This document shows, one piece after another, positions 23,151-34,143 of a stretch of 64,000 nt of DNA. Numbering within the stretch: the stretch's first letter is position 1; each line of letters starts with the position of its first letter. This stretch comes from Armigeres subalbatus (Eukaryota > Arthropoda > Insecta > Diptera > Culicidae): the NCBI RefSeq assembly GCF_024139115.2, contig NW_026942781.1, forward strand, positions 96,650 through 160,649. The letters run 5' to 3'. The translations under genes and the position numbers were made by a program. Under the pieces are notes generated by a model. That model was given only the letters and a program-made list of their open reading frames with translations, did not search any database and was not told where the DNA came from.

Positions 23151-23342
23151 AACCTATTCGGCTTAATGTATTTTTTTGCCAAATGTCCTATTCGGCCAAA
23201 TGACCCTTTCGGCCAAATGACCATATCTGCCTAATGACACTTTCGGCCTAATGACCCTTCCGGCAAAATGACCCTTTCGGCCAAATTACTCTTTCGGCCA
23301 AACGACCCTTTCGACTGACCGGTACTCGGCCAGACGGCCCTT

Positions 23343-23775
23343 CCCCATATATAAATACAAAATAATGCAAAAGTTTCATGAACAGTTAAAAAATTTGCCC
23401 GAAAAAAAAAAAATATTACAACTTTTAAAAAAATAATTGTCCATAAAGAAATCAAAAGTTTTCGTTGGAAAAAATACAAAATTTCCATAAGTAAACCAAT
23501 ATTAGAAATAAACAATTATAAAACTTTCCACAAAATACATATTTTTTCACAAAAAAATTAAATATTTCCCACAAAAAATCAATAAAGAACATTAAAACAA
23601 ATAAGATTGCTTACTCTTTGTAGTCCCTTTACATCGATCAACAATCCTCTTGGAAGGCGAGCTCAAAGGTCATTTGAGTATTCTAAATATGATTAGAATA
23701 TACCCACTAATAATAAACAACGAAGACTAACGGTAAAAAATATAACTTTGATCGTTTATTCCAGGTAATAAATCC
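23343..23775. other. AT-rich stretch
   Basis: A-rich low-complexity sequence with CAAAAAATC.ATA words. No gene is supported. Confidence 0.45.
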
Positions 23776-24790
23776 TCGTAATGCTCAGGGAAACGGCGGT
23801 TCATTTCTACGATTAGGATCAATTAATAGTTTTCTATACAGATGGTTCGAGACTGAACAATCAAGCAGGAGCTGGGGTGGCTGGCCCAGAGGCAGAACTC
23901 TCAATCCTCATGGGCAAGTGGCCTACTGTGTTTCAAACTGAAATACAAACTATTTTGGGATGCTCTAATTTGTGTTTGCGACGCAAATACAGGCCTGCAA
24001 ACATCTGTATTATGTCGGACGACCTTGAAGTCAGCGACATGCACTTCAAAACACGTCTGGGAATGTATAAATTCCCTTCAAAATTTGTCTTGTTGTAACC
24101 AAGTCACTTTATATTGAGTTCCTGGCCATTGTGGAATTGGTGGGAACAAGAAGGCAGATAAATTGACGAGACTCGGATCATCAAACAGTTTCTGTGGACC
24201 AGAACCATTTTGTGCATTATCCGCATGTGCTTTGAAAATGGAGCTAAACATGTGGATAACATCGAACATGGAAATAAATTGGAGCCTAGGGCTACACGTC
24301 TCGATAATAAAGACAAAAAATAAATAAATAAATGAATTGGAAACACACTCCTAATGCGCCTCAGTCCATAAGGTTCATCACACCCAATATTTCTGTGATC
24401 CGTAAAATCTTTAAGCTTTCCAAAACAGATCTTAGAACATATGCGGGCGTAATAACAGGTCATTGTCTGAACCGTTATCACTTGAAGCAACTGAAGAAAA
24501 ATCAAAATGATTTATGTCGATTCTGTGGCACATTTTATGCCATTGCTCGACAATTTTCAAAAAACGAATAAAGTACTTCAACAAAGGGCTATTAGAACCC
24601 TATGAAGTTCGGAGAATAACACCCTATCTGATGGTGCAGTTTATTATAAATTTACTACCAGACTGGGAAAAGGCTACGAGTCACATTTGGCGGTCCATCT
24701 AAATAGTGGAAATGACATTGTTATAAAGCCACATGCAAAAGGGGAATACATCACAATAGATCAAAAACTGGTCGCATAATAACGATACAC
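23776..24790 (+). mobile_element. Decayed RNase H-bearing non-LTR retrotransposon, 3' half, with a small nested insertion
   Basis: RNase H motifs are FYTDGSR (23832-23852), QTEI (23934-23945) and MSDD (24012-24023), followed by VPGHCGIGGNKKADKL (about 24117-24164), the usual end of the domain. Next come LRTYAGVITGHC and a LCRFCG knuckle (about 24436-24528), and a C-terminal FIINLLPDWE. This is the layout of I/LOA-group elements. The frame is shifted at several places. An insertion of about 46 bp at 24284-24329 splits the coding sequence; without it MEIN.WKHTPNAPQSI reads on. Confidence 0.8.
24284..24329 (+). mobile_element. Minimal retrotransposon 3' end, with target-site duplication
   Basis: The insert is only GCCTAGGGCTACACGTCTCG, ATAATAAAGAC and a (TAAA)n tail. 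It is flanked by AAATAAATTGGA (24272-24283) and AAATGAATTGGA (24330-24341). The CTCGATAATAAAGAC end resembles the 3' end of the I-type element ending at 18545. It is an extreme 5' truncation. Confidence 0.7.
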
Positions 24791-25014
24791 AACACGAAAA
24801 AAAAACAATAAGAAAATTTCCAGAAAAAAAGGAATAAAATTGATTTTTTTTCATGAACAATGAACGCTTTTTAAGAAGGAGTTATTTATGGGAAAAACTA
24901 TAAGGGACATCCCTTTGATTGGCTATACGAGAATATGAAGCTTCTATAAAATGTGTAACCGAATCATCCAAATGTGTGACAAGAACATCCAACGTGTGAT
25001 GAAGCATTTTATTG

Positions 25015-25165
25015 TTGAAAACTCGACCAAACCGCGAATCTCTCGGTTCCCCAAAACTAACATTATTGTATAGGAAACATGAAAAATTTTATGAAAAAAT
25101 ATGATTTCGGCTCCGTAACGCTTCACGGCAAATGAGCCTTTTTTAATAAGCGATAGATTAAAAAT
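25015..25165 (+). mobile_element. Non-LTR retrotransposon 3' UTR fragment, same family as 11075-11200
   Basis: CTCGACCAAACCGCGAATCT, GGTTCCCCAAAACTAACATTA, CGGCTCCGTAACGCTTCACGG and CAAATGAGCCTT occur in the same order as at 11078-11180. The 5' part and the coding region are absent. Confidence 0.75.
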
Positions 25166-28100
25166 CGAATCTTACGAAAATGTTCAATCGATTAGTATTG
25201 TATATCTGCATATCGGCTCCAAAGCAGCACAGTTTTATTGCTTTTTTATATTTTGTCATGTACATTTTTACATTTTAGGGTTTTATATTTATTTGTTGCT
25301 CCTACTCTGAATTCTTTATTAACAATTTCCAATTTTGAATGGAAAAATTCTAAACTTCTGAGGGGAATTTTTATTTTAGTCGTTGTTACAGGCTTTATGA
25401 ATGCGGTGAACCAATTTAAAACTATCCGTTTGTCGATTGATATTTCGAACATTCGATTTCAAGCGGCTGCCTTCAATCACGTTGTTTGTTCTATTAGGGT
25501 CTTCGATTACTTTGCGTTTTTCATCCATTCAGAACGGTATTGATTTTTTAAATTTTTTTATTAGTTTATGAGCATGGGAGTTTTGCGGGAATGTGTTTTT
25601 TTTTACCGAATGCGCACACTCGTTGATGATTATATCAATGCTGACTCAGTAACAATAACAACAAAAATAAATATTCCATTCTCACGTAAAATTTGTGTTT
25701 TTTAAATAAACACAATCATACATCCCAACTAAGCTCTTTCCGGAATCCAGCCGCCCTAAAACAAACTGGCTGCGATGAGTGTCCCATCGCAGCGACATCC
25801 AGCTATCACAAACAAACCCAAATCTTCGTTTGTTACTGCATTGCTGGTACTTTGTGGCTTAAGTCCTTACGGAAGTGGCAATAAAACCAACCGGCACTGT
25901 GTTTCACATGGTGATAAACTATCGCTCTGGAAAGCTCCCCGGTAAATATTGGCCACCCATTGTAAATAGCTACGACAAGTGGAGGTGCCACTTGCCTAGT
26001 TTACGACTTCTGAGTACTTTTCCCACTGATGTCTGCGGCGACAGTCACAACTCTACCACACTATATTCAATCACCTAGGTACCTGAATGAACGCTGATAA
26101 CGGGACGGCAGATACAGTGGCCGGCCTTCGGGAGGGAAGCTTGATTACTTGAAGCGATTCCAAAAGCACGTGTGAACGTGATTTGTATCTTATCAGATCG
26201 TTCGCACCATGAACTAATCGAGTGCTAATTGGCACTATAATTAGGAACGATTTCTGAAAGCGAAAGAATGCTTGGATATTTTGGCGTGGCATATCATTTA
26301 GCATAGGAATTATCAAATCAGAGTAATTAGCGCGAAATTTGATAGTTTTCATCTGACGGTTTAAATTATATCATGAACATGGTATGGCTCGTGATATCTT
26401 CGTTCCAATTTCAAATAAATTAACAGGTTGGAAATCGAGGGATTAACCAAATATAACTGGTGTGTCGGCGGCGAAAGTGGTCACTGCGAATTTTCATTTC
26501 ATATGTCATCGCCATGTTGAGTTTTAAAACAAACGTTCAAAAATATGCATTTAAACAATGAATAATAAACGGTAATACCTTTATTATTTTGCATTTCATT
26601 TTAGTGTAAGGTGGTGCATATAATGAATCAAACAACGTTTTGGATTTATTCTGAGCCGATTTATTTCTCACATTTAACATTCAAAAATAATTTTCGTTAC
26701 AAAGCCAAATCTTTTTGCCTTTTTCTGGATAGATTCGTCATAGATCCATAAAAGCTCGATTGTTGGTTAAACGAGACTAATTTTAGTTCGGTACTTTCCC
26801 CTAGTTTTCAATAGATGTAGAGACCGCTTACATGATACTTCGTGATTATCCCTTTTTTACTCCACCTGCTTTTTCTACAATTAATCAAATGTCTGGATCA
26901 GGTTGGTGAGTCATAATAACTCATCATACTTTGCTGGGTACAACGGACTGCAAGTGCACATCCGGTTGATTGATCCGGTTCCTCGAACATTAATAGAATT
27001 AAACTGCTCTGTTACGAAACTGTCTTCGATGCCACATTCTGGGATCATTGATACATTAACTTGACACGCGAACGATCAACTTATTATACACAACAGTTCA
27101 AAGAAAATCAATCAGTCGTTTGGAAAAATCCCACAAAGGGCATTAATCGTCGCCTATCACCAGTTAAGCACAATTGCTGTTGTTTCCGTTATTATCTGTT
27201 GATGATCTTTCAACTTTAAAAGTATAGACATTAGTGTCGCAGGACTGGTGTTTAGCGTCAACAGAGCATCATTCTCTGGAGCGCCGCCTTTACTAATAAT
27301 TTTAATCTCTTATTGAATTGTAATTAAATATTAAACCAATAACTCACTGTGTTAAATGGTTCAAAGGACATTGTTGTGATCAAACTTTTTCGAGTGGTGA
27401 AGGGCAAATCGTACAAAGAGGCACAAAACCCGAACAAAACTTACAAACAGCTGGGTCTCAGCCGTCTTTTGACCGACTTTCACGATTATGTTACGAATGT
27501 TCATCGTGTAGTAAATTTTCGAATGTCAAAGATATGCAATGTACTATGGAAATGTATAAAACTGTAGGAGCACGTTGTGTTGTGCTCAATGTTGGTAAAA
27601 TCACTCATAAATCTAAATCAACGACCCCTCCCGTGCGAACGAAATCGTCTGTGATTTTCAAGGAATGCATCACGCATGAATTTTTCATGCTAAAACGCAT
27701 CATTTCACTCATTTGCCAAAAAATCATTTTGGTTTAAAAGCGCATTTGGAATCAATTTGGGGGTAATTCATTGCTTATACATGGAAGAGTGTCTAATATT
27801 TTATGCGACAAACGTCAATTCACTGTTTTGAACGAAAGAGAACAAAAGAAAACCTTCGATGATTCAAATGGATGATTCAACTCATCCATGAGTTTTTGGG
27901 TGCTGAGTTGGGTGCGTTTTAACTCACGCTTGATTTGAATCGTCCATGAGTTTTGAGATTTTGAGTTTTTATCAACACTGGTTGTGCTAAATCATTATCA
28001 GACGATAATGATTGCAATTTCCATGAGAAAATTTTTCACGTGAAAACAGTAGGCGAGTTGTCGCCGGCAACTACTTCTAAAATTGTGTACTCAATCGATG

Positions 28101-28300
28101 ATAAACACAGAGTTTTCATTCAAACATTATTCTGTACTAATATCAGCTAATTGTCAACAGTCTTGTTTTAACTTCTATTTGGCGTTATGGCTTCATGGTA
28201 GTAAGGAAAAAGAGTTCAAAATGTAACGGTAAATGCTTCAAATCAAAATACTATTTTCAAACGATTCTTAATCGCTGGCGAGTTTTTATCACTTGATAAT
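25166..28300. other. Mostly unique non-coding region
   Basis: No gene or intact element is visible. Composition is higher at 25700-26150. 27840-27970 has loose repeats of TGATTCAA.TCATCCATGAGTTTT. Open frames here (for example 25238-25543, 26071-26352, 27349-27567) lack domains and splice context. Confidence 0.45.
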
Positions 28301-28634
28301 TTAAAAGTAAGATCGCGGGTGAGTTTTGATCATCCTCGATTTAAAAAAAAAAGATTTTTCCCATCCCTTGTTGAGAGTGTCAAAACGCCCAAGGAAAACG
28401 ATCAGAAACCCACAGAATCAAAGCCCAACCAACCATCCAAGTTTGCGACAATGTCATAAGAATGGGTGGTGCTACCCAGCAAGACAAATAAGACTTTTAT
28501 CAAAAAATCAGAAGGGTTGTGACGTTGGACAACGTAAGGCCATTGTTGCGAATGATCTTTTTGCCGACGGGACGCCAAGCGATTGCGTTTTGATCTTTGA
28601 AGAAATTTCTTCTCAGATCAGCTTTCTTTTGTAT

Positions 28635-29045
28635 ATTCATGATTTTTCCCCTGATGAAGGCAACAACAATTTTCCGAAACGTTGGGACAGATCTTAAACG
28701 GTTGTTCTAAAAAACCCACAGACTGAAAAGCCAAAACCTCTAATTCTCGGAATTCTCGCTGGAGATGTAGACTGTGGCTTTCTCCTAGCTAAAGTACACA
28801 TCAACGTGCCTCGAAGACAACTATGGCATTACATACTTCTTGCCGAGTCTACTCACCGTACAAACTATGGATACAATGAGCCATGGAGCATGTGCTGCCG
28901 CACGTTTAATGAAGTAAGTCACGTGTTTGATTTTAATATTAGTAAAGAGGCCTATAAGTCAAGAATACAAAACCTAGTATAGCTAAGAAACATCTGTACA
29001 ACTTTACGTTGAAGATTGAAATAAATAAAAATAAATAAAAAAAAA
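28635..29045 (+). mobile_element. CR1-type non-LTR retrotransposon C-terminus and tail, preceded by a hammerhead-like motif
   Basis: A frame from about 28715 to the stop at about 28979 reads VPRRQLWHY, then THRTNYGYNEPWSMCCRTFNE and FDFNISKEAYKSRI. This matches the consensus end of CR1/T1/Q-type proteins as I recall it (RTNYG..P...C..FN.....FDFN.S). It is followed by an A/T simple tail (AAATAAAAATAAATAAAA to 29045). Just upstream, CTGATGA (28651-28657) and GAAAC (28676-28680) form a hammerhead-ribozyme-like core. The element is 5'-truncated. Confidence 0.65.
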
Positions 29046-29552
29046 TACTCATTGTATAGAATGGTAGTTTTGGAAAGAACCGATTTATTTTCAGTAATGC
29101 GCATTTCCGACCACTCAAGCGCATTTCCAACCACTTGAATATTGCAATCAACAGACCAACATGGAAGCTTTTGATTTCAGTACTCAAATGAATTCAAGAT
29201 TTTTTGACGTAGGACTACGTCTGTGTTTTCTATATTGGGGTACACTTTACGATTGCAAAAATTGGGGACCGTCACGAAAATATGATAGACTTTAAACTTT
29301 AATATCTAAGCCGTTTCTCGATAGATTTTCAATTTTTTTGGACCATTCGATCAAGGATGAGTCAACGCTTCTTTGTATTTACTTGAAAATACTGATTTTT
29401 AACTATTTATTATCCATAATTGATAAAAAGTTTAGAAATAGGTAAACTAACCAATTACGTACATGCATCACTAGCACAGACATAAAAAATCAATCACTTG
29501 CGGGTTTGGATTTAATCCTCAGTTTGAACAAGATTTTCTATCTACTGTAACT
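29046..29552. other. AT-rich stretch with a GACGTAGGACTACGTC motif
   Basis: GACGTAGGACTACGTC at 29206-29221 recurs inverted as TACGTAGTCCTACGTCACC at 32392-32410. It also contains a GGGGACCGTCACGAAAATATG phrase that looks repeat-derived. No gene is supported. Confidence 0.45.
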
Positions 29553-29780
29553 ACCCATCGGTGAACGTCACTCGGACAGACAGATGCCGAAAGATAATGT
29601 TTTGTAATATGAACAAACTTCGTCTTTTTCTTTTTCACTTCGTCAAATTTCTGTTGTCATTCCTCGCAACAATACGCATCTTAGATAAACAATATCTCAT
29701 AACCAAATTCAGAATCTTGCGAGAAAATTGCATAGGATTCTTAGAATTTGTCATCCTCCGAACGGTCCGTTGTCTGCGGC

Positions 29781-29991
29781 ATCCCGATCGAAATGGCTCG
29801 CGCGTGCGCTCGAAATCAGCTTTCTTATATCTAATGAAGTAATGCCATTAGCCCCGTCCCTTCATTAATCGTTATGAGTGCACATTATATTTACATCCAT
29901 ATCAGATCACAAAGGGGCGGGGCTAACGGGCTTAATTTATTGAATACAAGAAAGCTGCTTTCCTGCGCGCGCGAGCCATTTTGATCGGGAT
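29781..29991. mobile_element. MITE family 2, copy 1 (inside the duplicated block)
   Basis: The ends are ATCCCGATCGAAATGGCTCG and the inverted CGAGCCATTTTGATCGGGAT. Inside, CAGCTTTCTTATAT and ACAAGAAAGCTG, and TTAGCCCCG and CGGGGCTAA, are also inverted. It is 211 bp and contains a GC-box-like CCCCGTCCC and an ATTATATTTA stretch. The second copy is at 30680-30887. Confidence 0.7.
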
Positions 29992-30182
29992 TCCACAAAG
30001 AGCGGTTCGACATTCGATGCAGCGGAGCGGACACAGCAGCACGAAGGCGTGGGTGGCAGTGGCAATGCTGAAAATTTATTCAAAATTTTGGAGGCTTAGC
30101 GATCGAACAGTTTCAACGCAAGGTGCCGACAAGTGTTTGAATGCAGTTAGTTATTGGAAAGGCGCATTGGGAAATGAAAAAT

Positions 30183-30220
30183 GGTTCTTCTCAGGACCAA
30201 TATTTTATGGAAAGAAAGAG
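30183..30220 (+). promoter_or_regulatory. Histone-type 3' stem-loop with purine-rich downstream element (relic)
   Basis: GGTTCTTCTCAGGACC (30183-30198) has a 6-bp stem and a 4-nt loop, and AAAGAAAGAG follows 12 nt later (30211-30220). This is the layout of replication-dependent histone mRNA 3' processing signals. Equivalent pairs are at 31257-31294, 35154-35190 and, on the - strand, 32005-31967. No histone ORF is recognisable upstream. Confidence 0.4.
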
Positions 30221-30679
30221 TTAATTACGAAAATGGACTGTTTCGGTTGCATTGGGTTTGGCGTGGTAGCTTGGTTGTTGGTAATGATTCCATTCATTAA
30301 AATCTTCCTCCGACGCGCTATCAAATTCGCTATTTACGATCGAGTTTTGCACTTTGAAGAAAGATTATTTCCGATAGTAGGATCAACTTTCTTTTGTACA
30401 AAATGGTGGCTTTTGAATAAAATCAATGAAGACGCCACCTCAGTGGAAACTATCTCTAGCAACCACCCATCGGTGAACGTCGCTCGGACAGACAGATGCC
30501 AAGAGATAATGTTTTGTTAAATGAATAAACTTCGTCTTGAGTCAAATTTCTGTTGTTATTCATCGCAACAATACGCATCTTAGATAACCAACATCGCATA
30601 GCCAAATTCAGAATCTTGCGAGAATATTTCATAGGATTTTCAGAATTTGTCATTCTCGGAACGGTCCGTTGACTGTGGA

Positions 30680-30887
30680 ATCCCGATCAAAATGGCTCGC
30701 GCGCATCGATCACCAGCTTTCTTATATCTAATGATGTAATTCCATTAGCCCCGCCCCTTCGTTAATCATTATGAGTGGACATTATATTTACACCTATATC
30801 AGACCACAAAGAGGCGGAGCTAACGGGCTTATTTATTGAATACAAGAAAGCTGCTTTCCAGCGCGCGCGAGCCATTTTGATCGGGAT
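30680..30887. mobile_element. MITE family 2, copy 2
   Basis: The ends (ATCCCGATCAAAATGGCTCG and the inverted form) and inner blocks are the same as in copy 1, at the equivalent place in the second duplicate. It was therefore copied with the block, or precedes the duplication. Confidence 0.7.
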
Positions 30888-31256
30888 TTCGCAGAGAGCG
30901 GTTGAACAATATTTTAAGCAGAGCGGACGCAGCGGAGCGAAGGCACGAAGGCGCTATGGTAACATTTTCAAAGGAAAATCATCGAATTGGTGGTGGAAGT
31001 CTGCGTTGGTGGTCGTCATTCAACCTCAACAAACCAGCATTTTATGTGAAGAAAGGGCTGACAAAAATGACGTCTGTTTCAATCCCGTGCGATGCAGTGG
31101 CGATGCTGAAAATTTTTCCAAATGGTGGCGTCTTAGCGAAAACTCATCGAGTGGTCGTCGAACAATAACAGCATGAAGTGGAATTCTAACCCTAACGCTT
31201 CGACAAACATTGGGTTGCAGTTAGTTATTGGAAAGGTGCATTGGGGACATAAAATT

Positions 31257-31294
31257 GGTCTTTCTCAGGACCAGCATCTTCTGAACAGAAAGGG
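31257..31294 (+). promoter_or_regulatory. Histone-type stem-loop relic, second copy
   Basis: GGTCTTTCTCAGGACC (31257-31272) is followed by GAACAGAAAGGG (about 31283-31294). It lies at the equivalent place in the second duplicate, 1,074 bp after the first. Confidence 0.35.
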
Positions 31295-31700
31295 TTGATT
31301 GCAAAATGGACTGTTTCGGTGGAATCGGCGTTTGGCGTGATAGTTCGGTTGCTGTGAGCGATTCCATTCATTCGAACAAATTTGTTGCGTTGTCACTCAC
31401 CGACGCGCGCTTATGATTCTGCTATCGAAGGGTAACTTTCTGTCAACGCCAAACTATTAATTTTGGACTTTGATGAACATTCTTGCATCCCGGATTAAAC
31501 TACCCTTGTGTAAAATAATGGTACTGTAAAGAACCGATATTTTTCCAATAATGGAGCTTTTCAATCCTCAACTACAACAAAACATAATCAAAATCTTGTG
31601 AGGAAATTCCATTTGACTGCTACTGACGCCATCCATTTGAACAAACTCATTGCATCATCTCCCAACGACGCGCGCTTGTGGTTGTGCTACCAAAGGGCAA

Positions 31701-33282
31701 CTTTCTGTCGTCGCCAAACGATGGTAACCCGGAAAAAAATCGATATCATTTCTTATGACTAATGAAACAAAACCAAAGAATCTTGCCGGAAAATTTCACT
31801 TTCCAAATCGATGAAGACGCCACATTAGTGAAAAATGTCGTTTAGCTGCCTTAGTTTTTCAAATGGCGCATTATTAAAAACAACAAATCTTTCCAAAATC
31901 GTCATTGTCGTTTAAACAGCCGAACAGTCTGTTTGTCTGGGTAAACAATTTTCCTAACGGTCAAAACCTCTTCTTGGATAAATAGTTTAAGTCCTGAAAA
32001 GGACTGTTTGTAATTTATTCTTGAAGTCCCGCTCACTTTGCCACCAGCGCTATAGAAAACGATGCATGTACGCTTCCATCGCGGGCGGAAGTCGAACGTT
32101 GTAAATTAATATATTTGTGTTTGGTTTCGCGTCACCTCCGATTCTGCTTATTTTTCCTTTATTCCGGACATTTTTGAGCATAATGTCTTCTAGGATTCTG
32201 ATGATATCCATTGAAAGATAGACGAATGGCTTCAGTGGCGATGCGGCCCATGAGTCGTTCCTTTTCCACGGCTGGTTCATCCAACTGGGTACTACTTTCA
32301 GTTTCTTGATTCGGTTGACCTCCGAGCAGTTTGCACAATGCTAATAAATTGACACAAATTATGATGAAAAATACCCTCCATTTCGTATAGCTACGTAGTC
32401 CTACGTCACCTTTGCGTACAACCCGATTGGGCTGCACCTTTGAGTTTTTTATAGGGACACGGCAGGTATTTCCGTCCATCGTCGTAGAGGCTAAAACAAA
32501 CTAAAGCAACGTCCATGTGCTCCACTATAGTCGAACGTTTCACCTGAGCATACGATTTGATACGGATGAGTTTGGCAAAAAAGTGTCTCTTTTATTCGTT
32601 TTCGAGACTATGACGAAGAGACGAAAATGCCTGCCTTAACCCTATATCTCCTTTTAAAAAGATAGAGGAGAAATCAGGGTATAAGGAATAAATAAATATA
32701 ATGTTTCCGCAAATAATGCAAAATTTTCATGAACAGGCACTTTTAAAACCAAAAATTGCAATTGTAAAAGAAAAAGTTTCCATAAAGAAATCAAAATGTT
32801 CCACAGTCGAATACATGTTCGGTTAAATAGTCAAATTTTAGAATATATCGAATTGTATTATCAAAAGCGCCCATTTCTATTTGGTTATGATCTTCGAACA
32901 TCGAACGAGAATGCGTGTATGCTGACCTGAACGTTTACTTTATTGCATGGGCATCACTAACACTACATGTTCGGTATAATGAAAAATATAGTTTTTCTGA
33001 CTCGAATTACTCAGTTTGTTAACGATTGCGTTAGCGAATCGCTGACATCACCGGTAGCAGACCAGCCAGGAGGCTGAGGAGGTAGCCACGCTCCGATGGT
33101 GAGCAAGCTGGTGGGACCGCCCTCTGCCATCGGACCGTCGGTAAGTCTGCTATAATTCCTTACCCCGACGGATTCCAATTCGTCACGACAATGACGCAGA
33201 CGGTGGGATGAGAATGTCACATCCATAAATGTGCGTTGTGTTTTTTTTTTCTCAGAGAGAGGATTCCGAAAACTTAACACTA
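31701..33282. other. Non-coding stretch with unassigned - strand open frames
   Basis: A - strand frame at 32159-32479 encodes a 106-residue peptide with a hydrophobic run (WRVFFIIICVNLLALCKLL). It is followed in another frame by 32050-32280. I recognise no family, and the frame lies next to repeat-like sequence, so I do not call a gene. 32640-32680 is a small imperfect palindrome (TATATCTCCT ... AGATAGAGGAGA). The rest is AT-rich, becoming balanced at 33020-33220. Confidence 0.4.
31967..32005 (-). promoter_or_regulatory. Histone-type stem-loop and downstream element on the - strand
   Basis: On the - strand AGTCCTTTTCAGGACT (32005-31990) has a perfect 6-bp stem with loop TTTC, and TCCAAGAAGAGG follows 11 nt later (31978-31967). 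The outer pair is A-T, not the usual G-C. No histone ORF is recognisable immediately upstream. Confidence 0.35.
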
Positions 33283-33810
33283 ATGAGGGTGCAAGAGGAC
33301 TCCAAAGATTCAAATTGTAGATGGAGCAAGAGAACTCCAAGAAACATAAATTGATGCCGGAGCGAGAGGGCTCCGAAGAATTGGAATTGATGAAGGAGCA
33401 AGACGACTCCAAAGTTTTGAAATTATTAAAGGAGCAAAAGGGCTCCAAGAGATAGAAGATTTAAGACTATTGAGGGAGCAATAGGACTCAAAAATTTCAA
33501 ATTTGTAAAAGAATTTATGCGGGAGCAAGAAGAGAGTTTTGTAAATATTGAGGGAGCATGAGGACACCAAGAAGTAAAAATTGATGCCGGATCAAGAAGG
33601 CTTCGAAGAATTAAAACTAGTGAAAGAGCAAAAAGATTCCCAAAGTTTTAAAATTATCAAAGGAGCAAGAGGACTCCAATAAATAGAAGATTTAGAACTG
33701 TTGATGGAGCAAGAAGACTTCAAAGTTTGATATTGTTTAAAGAGCTAGAAATTTTTTGCCGAAGCGAGGGTGATGCCGGAGCAAGAGAACTCCGAAATTC
33801 AAATTTGGTT
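33283..33810. repeat. Minisatellite, locus 2 (GGAGCAAGAGGACTCC), inverted relative to locus 1
   Basis: Units such as GGAGCAAGAGGACTCCAA are separated by 20-45 bp of A/T-rich spacer from 33290 on. Marked units repeat as a longer series: TTGATGCCGG at 33351 and 33581, and CCAAGA(A)..TAAATTGATGCC and AGAAGATTTA blocks in the same order, so a higher-order period of about 230 bp is present. The core is the reverse complement of the unit at 170-412. Confidence 0.8.
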
Positions 33811-33956
33811 AGAACATTGTGTAGCATGACTTTTAGTTTTAAATGGTCTTTAAAAGAAATAGATTTGAGGTTTTTAGATTCATGTCAAAAACAGAAGAAA
33901 AAACACCGAAGCGCTACCGACTTGATAATTCAAATCTATCACACTCAAAATAAATC

Positions 33957-34143
33957 GCAGATTTCTGTGAAATTTCGCCGAAATCTCAACAGCAGAACTG
34001 TTCGGTGAATAATTTTTCAGATTTTCGGTGGTTTTGACAGTTGAACAAAGGAAAAATCACAGAAAATTGGGTAAAATAATTACCGAACAATTCTGGTGGT
34101 GAGATTTCGGTGAATTGAAGCAAAATTCACCGAAATCTGTGAC
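33957..34143. mobile_element. MITE family 1, copy 2
   Basis: The ends are GCAGATTTCTGTGAAATTTCGCC and, inverted, GC.AAAATTCACCGAAATCTGTG. The inner CAGAACTGTTCGG and CCGAACAATTCTG are inverted. The centre has TTTTGACAGTTGAACAA as in the copy at 712-868. Confidence 0.68.

Larger units (their letters stand above)
20955..23342. mobile_element. Large foldback element with TTTGGCCGAAAGGGTCA subrepeats
   Basis: The left arm (20955-21310, 21670-22120) is built of GTCATTTGGCCGAAAGG-like 17-bp units in mixed orientation. The right arm (23155-23342) has them inverted (GGCCAAATGACCCTTTC). Between them lie GAGAAGTGAGA-rich tracts (21330-21670), a nested MITE (22120-22394) and an array of palindromes (22480-23150). 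There is no transposase frame. A smaller relative is at 40372-41745. Confidence 0.78.
29553..31700. repeat. Tandemly duplicated block of about 0.9-1.07 kb
   Basis: ACCCATCGGTGAACGTC(A/G)CTCGGACAGACAGATGCC occurs at 29553 and 30464, followed in both by the same roughly 440-bp order including a 210-bp inverted-repeat element. GCAGTTAGTTATTGGAAAGG occurs at about 30140 and 31216. A decayed third copy of parts of the block is at 34840-35510. The longest open frame (29981-30520) lies across the first copy and is broken in the second, so I do not call it a gene. Confidence 0.75.

Noticed and set aside
29796..29815. ATGGCTCGCGCG as the start of a histone H3 gene
   Set aside because: Only four codons resemble it, and the frame does not continue as histone; it is the inverted end of a MITE.
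29981..30520. 179-codon open frame, the longest outside projectin
   Set aside because: It lies in a tandem duplicate, starts inside a MITE end, is broken in the second copy and shows no recognised domain.
32159..32479. - strand 106-codon frame with a hydrophobic run, possibly a secreted or membrane protein
   Set aside because: No family is recognised, the downstream part needs a frameshift, and the region adjoins repeat sequence. A faint resemblance of RIATEAIRL to a histone fold helix is too short to use.
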